11,789 nt of DNA, taken from positions 1-11,789 of the forward strand of contig DBQJ01000020.1 of NCBI GenBank assembly GCA_002305205.1, written 5' to 3'. This stretch comes from a candidate division WWE3 bacterium UBA1397 (GTDB taxonomy: Bacteria > Patescibacteriota > WWE3 > UBA101185 > UBA10185). Each line of letters begins with the position of its first letter. Position 1 is the stretch's first letter. A program made the position numbers and the translations under genes. The notes beneath the pieces are model-generated. The model saw only the letters and a list, made by a program, of their open reading frames with translations, was not told the DNA's origin and did not search any database. Shown here piece by piece: positions 5,818-11,789 of this stretch.

Positions 5818-7071
5818 ATGAAATATTCACAACTCATTGGAAAAACAAATAAAGAATCTCCTAAAGATGAAATAAACAGAAGTGCTGAATTCTTAATAAA
5901 AGGAGGTTTTATTCATAAAGAAATTGCCGGAGCATATGCCTTTCTTCCCTTAGGTTTAAAGGTACTTAATAATATAGTCCGGATTATTAGAGAAGAAATG
6001 AATGCTATAGGAGGACAGGAATTATTCCTCTCTTCACTTCAAAATCCAGAAGTATGGGATAAATGCAATAGATGGAGCGATGATTCCATGGATATATGGT
6101 TTAAGACAAAATTAAAGAACGGAAGTGAACTGGGACTGGCTGCTACCCATGAAGAACCGATAACTAATTTAATGAGATCCCAGATAAAGTCATACAGAGA
6201 TTTACCGGTGTATGCTTTTCAGTTTCAGACAAAGTTTAGAAATGAAACAAGGGTAAAGGGAGGAATACTTAGAACCAGAGAATTTCTAATGAAAGATCTT
6301 TATTCTTTTAATAAAGACGAAGAAGGTTTAAATGATTTCTATGAAAAAGCAAAAGAGGCTTATATTAAAATATTTAATAGAGCGGGTATAGGACATAAAA
6401 CATACCTTACCTTTGCCAGTGGGGGAACATTTAGTAAATACAGCCATGAATTCCAAACTGAATGTGAAGCAGGAGAAGATACTGTTTATTTGGATAGGAA
6501 AAAAAGACTTGCTGTGAATAAAGAAGTATTTACTGAAGAAGTAGTTAAAGATTTGGGTTTAGACAGGGAGAATATTGAAGAAATAAATGCCATAGAAGTT
6601 GGAAATATATTCAAACAAATGACTAAATTCTCCGAACCTTTAGGACTTTCCTATTTAGATTCAGATGGGAATAAAAAACCCGTAATCATGGGGGCGTACG
6701 GGATAGGTCCTGCCAGAGTAATGGCTACTATTGTTGAACTACACCATGATGATAAAGGAATAATATGGCCCCAGTCAGTATCTCCCTTCCAAGTTCATCT
6801 TATTGGTCTGAATCTGGAAAACAACGGTGCCAGAGAAAAAGCCGATGAGGTATATAACTATCTAAAAGACAATAATATTGACGTTTTATATGATGACAGA
6901 ATTGATACAACAACCGGAGAAAAATTTTCCGATGCCGATTTAATTGGAATACCCTTAAGATTGGTTGTATCAAAAAACACGGGGGAAAATATTGAGATAA
7001 AAAGAAGACAGGAAAATACTGTTTCAATTATTAGTAAAGATGAATTATTAAAACTTATCCATAATTCCTAA
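5818..7071 (+). CDS. proS: Prolyl-tRNA synthetase, short form without editing insertion
   Basis: This class II synthetase charges tRNA-Pro. The N-terminal catalytic domain (1-310) shows motif 1 around PLGL (44-47), the THEE substrate loop (110-113), motif 2 from FRNE (140-143) to RTREF (152-156) with the LMKDLYSF continuation (157-164), GGTFSKYSHEF (202-212), and motif 3 in GAYGIGPAR (292-300). An anticodon-binding domain follows (about 322-417) with DDRIDTTTGEKFSDADLIGIP (359-379). At 417 residues it lacks the roughly 180-residue INS domain that standard bacterial ProRS (about 570 residues) places between motifs 2 and 3 and uses to clear Ala-tRNA-Pro. No free-standing YbaK/ProXp-like editor is in the window. 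The gene is divergent from the unknown pair and its last 24 bases overlap tsaD. A predicted leaderless promoter precedes it. The family is secure. Confidence 0.97.
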   Translation: MKYSQLIGKTNKESPKDEINRSAEFLIKGGFIHKEIAGAYAFLPLGLKVLNNIVRIIREEMNAIGGQELFLSSLQNPEVWDKCNRWSDDSMDIWFKTKLKNGSELGLAATHEEPITNLMRSQIKSYRDLPVYAFQFQTKFRNETRVKGGILRTREFLMKDLYSFNKDEEGLNDFYEKAKEAYIKIFNRAGIGHKTYLTFASGGTFSKYSHEFQTECEAGEDTVYLDRKKRLAVNKEVFTEEVVKDLGLDRENIEEINAIEVGNIFKQMTKFSEPLGLSYLDSDGNKKPVIMGAYGIGPARVMATIVELHHDDKGIIWPQSVSPFQVHLIGLNLENNGAREKADEVYNYLKDNNIDVLYDDRIDTTTGEKFSDADLIGIPLRLVVSKNTGENIEIKRRQENTVSIISKDELLKLIHNS

Positions 7072-8070
7072 GGATGGGTTAGCATTTATTTCATCTATGT
7101 TTTTTTCTGTGTAATTAAAGAATGCTGCTGAACCTATATATACTGCGTTGTCAGTGCATAAAGATACCGGAGGTATAAAACAGGATATACCTCTCTTTTT
7201 AGATTCAAGGAGTATGCGGTTTCTCAACTGATTATTTGCCGATACCCCTCCTCCCAGTAAAAGTGTTCTGGCATTATATTTATTTACTGCTCTCATTGTC
7301 TTGTAGACAAGTACATCTACTACTGCATTTTCAAATTCACAGGCAACTGTATCTACCGGAGGATTTTCCATCTCCACCATTCTTTTAACTGCAGTTTTGA
7401 GTCCGGAGAATGAAAAATCATAATTATCTTCATTAATCATAGGACGGGGAAGTCTTCCTTTAAGTAGGTTATTCTCACATTCTGAAGCTTTCTTAGAAAG
7501 AAGAACGCCTCCAAGATATTTGGATATTCCTAAAAGACGCGCAGTTTTATCAAACGCTTCTCCTGCAGCATCATCTAGAGTACCTCCCAGATAAACATAC
7601 TCTCCATGATTTTTTATATATATAAGGTCTGTATGCCCTCCACTAACCAATAATGCAACAGCAGGAAACTCGGGTAAGAAAGGTTGAATTTCATTCATAT
7701 CTATCTTCTTAATAAAATTTGCATATATATGGCCTACTAGATGGTTGACAGGAACTATTGGTTTATTCCACATGAAGGATAAAGTTTTAGCTGCATAAAT
7801 TCCGACTAAAAGAGATCCTGCTAAGCCGGGGCCTGTAGTAACTGCTATTGCATCGATATTTTTACCTGAACGGTCCCCTTGAAGTACCTCATTCAAGACA
7901 GGAACAATAAACTCCATTTGCTTTCTCGCAGCAACTTCCGGTACTACACCGCCTGTTTTTTCATGAAAATCTTTTGAGGAAGCAACTACATTGGATAAAC
8001 ATTCAATTCCATCTTTAACAATTGCACATGCAGTTTCATCACAAGATGATTCAATAGCAAGAATATTCAC
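7048..8070 (-). CDS. tsaD: tRNA N6-threonylcarbamoyladenosine transferase subunit TsaD
   Basis: TsaD (Kae1/YgjD family) transfers the threonylcarbamoyl group to A37 of ANN-decoding tRNAs, working with TsaB and TsaE; none of those partners is here. The 340-residue length is normal. Visible ASKHA-fold motifs: SSCDET (8-13); metal ligands H110 and H114 in NHLVGH; VSGGHT (142-147); DDAAGEAFDKTARLLG (166-181); FSGLKTAV (221-228); GGVSANN (274-280); and the third metal ligand D307 in CTDNA. The segment after the LLG motif reads SKYLGGVLL where most homologues have a YPGGP-type sequence, a mild divergence. The start is GTG at 8070: an in-frame TAG lies four codons upstream, and the usual N-terminus begins exactly here. 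The 3' end overlaps convergent proS by 24 bases. Confidence 0.97.
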   Translation of the reverse strand: MNILAIESSCDETACAIVKDGIECLSNVVASSKDFHEKTGGVVPEVAARKQMEFIVPVLNEVLQGDRSGKNIDAIAVTTGPGLAGSLLVGIYAAKTLSFMWNKPIVPVNHLVGHIYANFIKKIDMNEIQPFLPEFPAVALLVSGGHTDLIYIKNHGEYVYLGGTLDDAAGEAFDKTARLLGISKYLGGVLLSKKASECENNLLKGRLPRPMINEDNYDFSFSGLKTAVKRMVEMENPPVDTVACEFENAVVDVLVYKTMRAVNKYNARTLLLGGGVSANNQLRNRILLESKKRGISCFIPPVSLCTDNAVYIGSAAFFNYTEKNIDEINANPSLGIMDKF

Positions 8071-8076
8071 CGGAAA

Positions 8077-8085
8077 ATACTATCA
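8077..8085 (-). promoter_or_regulatory. tsaD extended -10, predicted leaderless start
   Basis: TGATAGTAT on the minus strand (TG at 8085-8084, hexamer TAGTAT at 8082-8077) ends exactly six bases before the GTG start at 8070, the same geometry as before proS. No -35 and no Shine-Dalgarno site are seen. The element lies in the 33-base gap after the solute-binding protein gene, so tsaD may also be reached by read-through. Confidence 0.45.
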
Positions 8086-8103
8086 TAAACGATATATCTT
8101 TTC

Positions 8104-9417
8104 TCACTTTTCTGAAGAAGCAGAAGTACCGGTTAACTTACCCTTAACTCCGGCTAATATTTCTTCATAAGATAACTTTCCCCCTGCACTATTTACAGCT
8201 TCTTTTAGAGCACTTATGGTATTAGCATTTCCTGCTCTGGCAGCAAAGATAGAGGATTTTGAATAAGCTGCTGTATCTAAATATGGTTTAAGGTATTCAG
8301 CAGCGGGGCCTGTTTCCACCTGATCTTTCAAAGCAACATTACTGAAAGGAGCTCCATAGGGCCTATATTGAGAAGCAGTGCTAAACATTAACAACTGGGC
8401 TTCTTCACTTGACAGGAACTTAATAAAGTTCCAGGCTGCTTCTGAATTCTGGCTTCTCTTGGGAACAGCATACATCCAAAAACTTGCCCAGGATGCGGGT
8501 GTTCTATCACTTACCTGGGGAACAGGGGCTATTCCAATATCAAGATTGGGCCTGGCTCTAATAATATCCAATAGATTCCAGGAAGGAACAAAAATCATAG
8601 AGACTCTTTCCATAGCAAAGGATGTAGATGCTTCAGGCATTGAGTTATTCCAAACCCCGTCATCATTGACAAAACCTGTATAAAAAGCCAATGCCCCCTG
8701 GGCTTCCTTTGAATCAATTTCTGACGGTACACTTACACCTGCTTGTACAAAAAGAAGACCTAGTATATCAGAGAAAAAATCAATATTATTTGCGCCGCCT
8801 ATTGCTGCTCCCGCACGAATAATATTACCGTCTTTATCTTTCTGAGTCAGAAGCAATGCTAATCTTCTGAACTCTTCCCATGCTGTAGGAGCAGTCTCCT
8901 GATCAATCTCGGCAAAATGCTTTCTGTTGTAAACAAGGGCTAGACCATCATAATAAGCGGGAACGGCATATATCTTGCCTCCCGAAACTGCACTGGTAAA
9001 TGCTGCAGGATAAAAAGTGGATTTGTACTCATCCTCACTTATTACCGATGAAGGAGCGGGGTTTAAATAACTGCTCAGACGGGGAATCCAGCTATTGTGA
9101 ACAAGCACTATGTCCGGAACATCTCCTTCTTCCTGCGATAACCTTGTACTTACAACTTCTTTATATTGATCTGCTTTAGTAATTGATCTGTCTTCATAAT
9201 TAATAGTTACATTGGGATTAGTTTCTTTGTACTTAGCGATAACTGCTTCCATAACCTCCGGGCTTTCCCACATACCCCATATGTTAATAGTTGTTTCCTT
9301 GCTAATTGAAGGCATGTTTCCAAAGAATTTCCCTATCACAGGAAGATCTTTAAGAACACATCCGGTTACAAAAAAGGGCAGAAAGGCTAACAGGGCAATT
9401 GTTAGTATTTTTTTCAT
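8104..9417 (-). CDS. ABC transporter extracellular solute-binding lipoprotein (family 1, sugar type)
   Basis: The 437-residue product has a short signal peptide with lipobox V17-T-G-C20, so it should be lipid-anchored outside the cytoplasmic membrane. Family 1 features are INIWGMWESPEVMEAVIAKY (45-64), PDIVLVHNSW (101-110), KIYAVPAYYDGLALVYN (148-164), TAWEEFRRL (178-186), and a C-terminal lobe with EAAWNFIKFLSSEEAQLLM (326-344). This is the two-lobed carbohydrate-binding architecture of the MalE/UgpB type; the ligand cannot be told from sequence alone. No permease or ATPase gene is adjacent, so the transporter must be encoded elsewhere or the protein works alone. Upstream lies the murT-gatD operon and downstream tsaD, with no functional link evident. 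The stop is TGA, which shows that the standard code applies. A consensus TATAAT lies 11 bases before the start. Confidence 0.92.
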   Translation of the reverse strand: MKKILTIALLAFLPFFVTGCVLKDLPVIGKFFGNMPSISKETTINIWGMWESPEVMEAVIAKYKETNPNVTINYEDRSITKADQYKEVVSTRLSQEEGDVPDIVLVHNSWIPRLSSYLNPAPSSVISEDEYKSTFYPAAFTSAVSGGKIYAVPAYYDGLALVYNRKHFAEIDQETAPTAWEEFRRLALLLTQKDKDGNIIRAGAAIGGANNIDFFSDILGLLFVQAGVSVPSEIDSKEAQGALAFYTGFVNDDGVWNNSMPEASTSFAMERVSMIFVPSWNLLDIIRARPNLDIGIAPVPQVSDRTPASWASFWMYAVPKRSQNSEAAWNFIKFLSSEEAQLLMFSTASQYRPYGAPFSNVALKDQVETGPAAEYLKPYLDTAAYSKSSIFAARAGNANTISALKEAVNSAGGKLSYEEILAGVKGKLTGTSASSEK

Positions 9418-9428
9418 AGCTGTCTAAA

Positions 9429-9434
9429 ATTATA
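9429..9434 (-). promoter_or_regulatory. -10 element of the solute-binding protein gene
   Basis: A perfect TATAAT on the minus strand ends 11 bases before the ATG at 9417, in the 37-base gap after the ligase-like gene. Transcription would start about three to six bases before the start codon, again leaving no space for a ribosome binding site. A convincing -35 is not seen. Confidence 0.5.
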
Positions 9435-9454
9435 AACAGGATTTTTTTACAAAG

Positions 9455-10729
9455 CTAGTCCTTTTCTAAAAATTCTTTAGATTGTTTAAAATCTAACTGC
9501 ATGATAAAACCGAACAATATCCAAAACAATAAGTTCGTTTGATGTATAGTCCAAAAATAATGGTCTAAAAACATAAGAAATAATATCTGAAAAAAAGATA
9601 CGTATATTAATATTTCGTTTTTATCATTAAGAAATTTTTTAAGTATTAAAAATATTAGAATTAGGAAAAAAAGAAAAGTAAAAATACCCTGTTCGGAAAA
9701 TATTAAGGCAAATACATTGTGCACCGGCTGATTGAAATAAAGGTCTTTTCCATATACTACAAAGTTTCCCTGCCCCACACCATACAATAAATTATCTTTA
9801 ATAATATCTCCCGATGTATACAATAAACTACTCCTTCTGTACCAAGAAGGGTTGCTTGAAGTAGAAAATACTAGAATTAAAAAGTTTAAACAAAATATAA
9901 AAAATATAAAAAATATCAATAAATATTTCCTTATTCCGCTAATTCTGTATGCCTGGTTCAGTAAATAAAGAAAGGCAATTCCCAGCAAAAATGCTACATA
10001 AGAAGAGTAGCTAAATGTTAGAAGAAGGGATATAACTCCAAATACAAATGCTATTCTGAATATTAACTTCTTTTTAAAGCTGCTAAGCAGCCATATGAGC
10101 ACAATACTTAGAAAACCTCCGAATATATTAGGATGTCTGAAAAAACCATAGGAGGGGATTCTGGAAACCCCCAGAACCGTTTCTTTTGATATACCCCAGG
10201 TACATTTCGAATAAGGCTGCTCCCCGAAGAATAGATAATTATTAAACAGGGCCCCCTGTTTAATATACTGAGATATTCCTACGATAGAAAGAAAGATAAC
10301 AGTAAAAGACATAATTTTTAATATCCTAGGAAAATATTCTTTTATTGATATTTTTAAAGAAATATAAAGAGATAGAAGAATATATAAAAACATACGAATA
10401 AATATTGCTAAGGAAGGAATGGGTCTGGAAGAATTCAAGCAAGCGAAAAAAGAAGAAAATACAAATAATACAGCAGCCTGAAAAAAACGATTGTTTGTTA
10501 TTCTTAAGACAGAATCTCGTTTTAATAACTTAATATCTTCAATAAACCATGAGAATAATATTGCTATGATTAATATATCTTGAATATAAATTACCGGTAC
10601 AAGATAATCGGTTAAAATACCCCAAACATAAGAATCCCTCATTTCAAAATGTTTGCCAATATTTAGAGATATGAAAACGATCAGAAGAAGAAAAAATAAT
10701 TTACTTGGTTTATTTTTCACTTCTTTCAT
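9455..10729 (-). CDS. O-antigen ligase/polymerase-like polytopic membrane protein (Wzy_C family)
   Basis: The 424-residue protein has about 11-12 hydrophobic segments. The typical Wzy_C/WaaL layout is visible: RIPSYGFFRHPN (190-201) entering a membrane helix, then a large external loop (about 291-339) carrying GVGQGNF (317-323) and QPVHNVF (334-340), followed by three or so closing helices. H337 in the HN pair matches the position of the functionally important histidine of O-antigen ligases. These enzymes transfer or polymerise undecaprenyl-linked glycans on the outer face of the membrane. The start overlaps the gatD stop as ATGA, so it is translationally coupled to gatD and is the third gene of the murT-gatD operon. 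The substrate is unknown; a ligase for a surface glycan and a repeat-unit polymerase are both possible. Related families such as exopolysaccharide polymerases cannot be excluded. Confidence 0.82.
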   Translation of the reverse strand: MKEVKNKPSKLFFLLLIVFISLNIGKHFEMRDSYVWGILTDYLVPVIYIQDILIIAILFSWFIEDIKLLKRDSVLRITNNRFFQAAVLFVFSSFFACLNSSRPIPSLAIFIRMFLYILLSLYISLKISIKEYFPRILKIMSFTVIFLSIVGISQYIKQGALFNNYLFFGEQPYSKCTWGISKETVLGVSRIPSYGFFRHPNIFGGFLSIVLIWLLSSFKKKLIFRIAFVFGVISLLLTFSYSSYVAFLLGIAFLYLLNQAYRISGIRKYLLIFFIFFIFCLNFLILVFSTSSNPSWYRRSSLLYTSGDIIKDNLLYGVGQGNFVVYGKDLYFNQPVHNVFALIFSEQGIFTFLFFLILIFLILKKFLNDKNEILIYVSFFQILFLMFLDHYFWTIHQTNLLFWILFGFIMQLDFKQSKEFLEKD

Positions 10730-11499
10730 TCTTTTAGTTTTAAAGAGGCAGTATGAGCTTTATTCTCCAAAACATCTTCTAAAACCTCAAGAGTGTCCGT
10801 ATTAAGAGCTTTAGCTAACAAATAATCTGAAAGATGGGGATTTTTGGCTAATAAAGGTCCGTGATAATAGGTGCCTATGGAATTTAAATGTATACATCCC
10901 TCTGTATTATCTTCAGAATTATTGCCGTGCCCTTTAATCACATTTGATAAAAGGTGTTCTTTATCTTCAAGATAAGTTCTCCCTCCATGATTCTCAAATC
11001 CCACTAAATAATTATCTAAACGATTAATATTTTTAAATACAGGGTCCTGAGTGATTCTTCCCGATATTTCTCCTGCGGTATTACCTATACATCTGGGTTT
11101 CTTTGGACCATAGTGTTTAGTATACAGACTAAATATATTTAACCCTTCTAAGGTAGAATTATCGGACGAAAGATAATACTTACCCATCAACTGAAAAGCA
11201 CCGCATACAAATAAACTTACTCCTCCTGCTTCAATATAATCTCTAAGGTATTCTTTCTTATTTGATATTAAATCTTTATATATATTTTTTTGTGCTGAAT
11301 CCGGACCTCCTCCCATAAAAATAAAATTAATATCCGTAAAGTTACTTGAATTCATCTTAGTTTCTGTGTCTATTTCCATTACTTCTACTTGGATATTTCT
11401 ACGGGATGCTCTATAAACAAGTGCTTCTATATTTCCATTGTCTCCATATAGATTAAGTTCTTCTTTATAAAAAAAACCTATTTTTAATTTATCCCTCAT
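10726..11499 (-). CDS. gatD: Lipid II isoglutaminyl synthase, glutaminase subunit GatD
   Basis: GatD is the class I glutamine amidotransferase (CobB/CobQ-like) that supplies ammonia to MurT, which converts the D-glutamate of the lipid II stem peptide to D-isoglutamine at the inner face of the membrane. The 257-residue length is normal. Motifs: LNLYGDNGNI (15-24), MGGGPDSAQ (62-70), the nucleophile C99 in FVCGAFQLMG (97-106), GFENHGG (167-173), and the catalytic histidine H213 in GTYYHGPLLAKNP (209-221). The residues after the nucleophile are GAF where many homologues have GGY. The third triad residue, an Asp, is supplied by MurT in characterised complexes. The start ATG overlaps the murT stop (ATGA) and the stop overlaps the next start (ATGA), so the three genes should be expressed at linked levels. 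Confidence 0.93.
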   Translation of the reverse strand: MRDKLKIGFFYKEELNLYGDNGNIEALVYRASRRNIQVEVMEIDTETKMNSSNFTDINFIFMGGGPDSAQKNIYKDLISNKKEYLRDYIEAGGVSLFVCGAFQLMGKYYLSSDNSTLEGLNIFSLYTKHYGPKKPRCIGNTAGEISGRITQDPVFKNINRLDNYLVGFENHGGRTYLEDKEHLLSNVIKGHGNNSEDNTEGCIHLNSIGTYYHGPLLAKNPHLSDYLLAKALNTDTLEVLEDVLENKAHTASLKLKE

Positions 11500-11789
11500 A
11501 ATATTTTTCTTCCCAATACTACTTTTCTAAAATCAAGCATTGAAGAATAATTAGGCAGTACTATTACCTCCTTTATGTTTTTATTCTTTGATAATTCTTT
11601 CACAACAGATGCTATGGAGGGAACTATGTTTCTTTCTTCAATATTAACCCCCGCATGCTTTAGACGAACTGCCATATCGTAGCAACGCGACCCTGATACA
11701 TAAATATATCTTGATTCTGAAGCGTTGCTCAGCGGTACTTTTTCTATATCATATATCCATGAAGTATCCCTTCCATCAGGGATACCATC
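11496..11789 (-). CDS. murT: Lipid II isoglutaminyl synthase, Mur-ligase-like subunit MurT (3' part only)
   Basis: The frame is open from the right edge of the window (11789) to a TGA at 11498-11496, giving the last 97 residues. They match the C-terminal DUF1727 domain of MurT: DGRDTSWIYD near its visible start, then YVSGSRCYDMAVRLKHAGV and an ending with VIVLPNYSSMLDFRKVVLG. In studied GatD/MurT complexes an Asp of this domain completes the Cys-His-Asp triad of GatD; the Asp residues of the DGRD segment are the likely candidates here. The N-terminal Mur-ligase ATP-binding domain and the zinc ribbon lie outside the window. The stop overlaps the gatD start by four bases, the classic arrangement for this pair. 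Confidence 0.9.
   Translation of the reverse strand, partial: DGIPDGRDTSWIYDIEKVPLSNASESRYIYVSGSRCYDMAVRLKHAGVNIEERNIVPSIASVVKELSKNKNIKEVIVLPNYSSMLDFRKVVLGRKIL

Noticed and set aside
8104..8106. Possible recoding of TGA as glycine or another residue, as in some candidate-phyla bacteria
   Set aside because: TGA ends the solute-binding protein, gatD and murT at the expected family lengths or overlaps, so it acts as a stop.
1..11789. CRISPR array, tRNA or rRNA genes, insertion sequences or attachment sites
   Set aside because: No regularly spaced repeats, transposase or integrase-like ORFs were seen, and the gaps are too short for tRNA or rRNA genes (the longest is under 80 bases).

Overview
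The window is AT-rich (roughly one third G+C outside one island) and packed with genes. It looks like part of a chromosome from a candidate-phyla-radiation (Patescibacteria) bacterium. The pointers are a prolyl-tRNA synthetase without the bacterial editing insertion, a short valyl-tRNA synthetase with a GFETQ-type active-site segment and no C-terminal arm, a MurT/GatD pair, very short intergenic gaps and almost no Shine-Dalgarno sequences. This placement comes from family resemblance recalled from memory; Microgenomates or Dojkabacteria-like groups are guesses. TGA is used as a normal stop (solute-binding lipoprotein, gatD, murT), so the recoded TGA of Gracilibacteria/Absconditabacteria does not apply.

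Layout. Bases 1-996 (+) hold the tail of an unidentified ORF, a small four-cysteine zinc-ribbon protein and ribosomal protein L25, with overlapping reading frames. A strong hairpin at 1020-1060 ends this unit and also the convergent one. Bases 1065-2144 (-) encode a predicted surface lipoprotein with a C-terminal membrane anchor. It is visibly richer in G+C than its surroundings and is the only gene here with a canonical Shine-Dalgarno site. Then come valS (2222-4459, -), two unrecognised helical proteins of 175 and 212 residues (4517-5748, -), and, divergently, proS (5818-7071, +). proS runs 24 bases into the convergent tsaD (7048-8070, -). Upstream of tsaD is an orphan ABC-type sugar-binding lipoprotein (8104-9417, -). 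The right end is a tightly overlapped cell-envelope operon on the minus strand: murT (3' end only), gatD, and a polytopic O-antigen-ligase-like membrane protein.

How the parts work together. Three genes serve translation fidelity and tRNA biology (valS, proS, tsaD) and one serves the ribosome (rplY). MurT and GatD together amidate the D-glutamate of lipid II; the third gene of that operon probably polymerises or transfers a lipid-linked glycan, so the operon is an envelope unit. The solute-binding protein suggests uptake of carbohydrate or oligomer, but no permease or ATPase is in the window.

The most interesting pattern is regulatory. Five minus- or plus-strand genes (valS, the 175- and 212-residue unknowns, proS, tsaD) carry an extended -10 element of the form TGnTAnnnT ending only 6, 6, 7, 9 and 9 bases before the start codon. 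This predicts leaderless or nearly leaderless mRNAs. The lipoprotein island is the exception: it has a promoter about 40 bases upstream plus AAAGGAGG, which together with its base composition suggests it was acquired from elsewhere.
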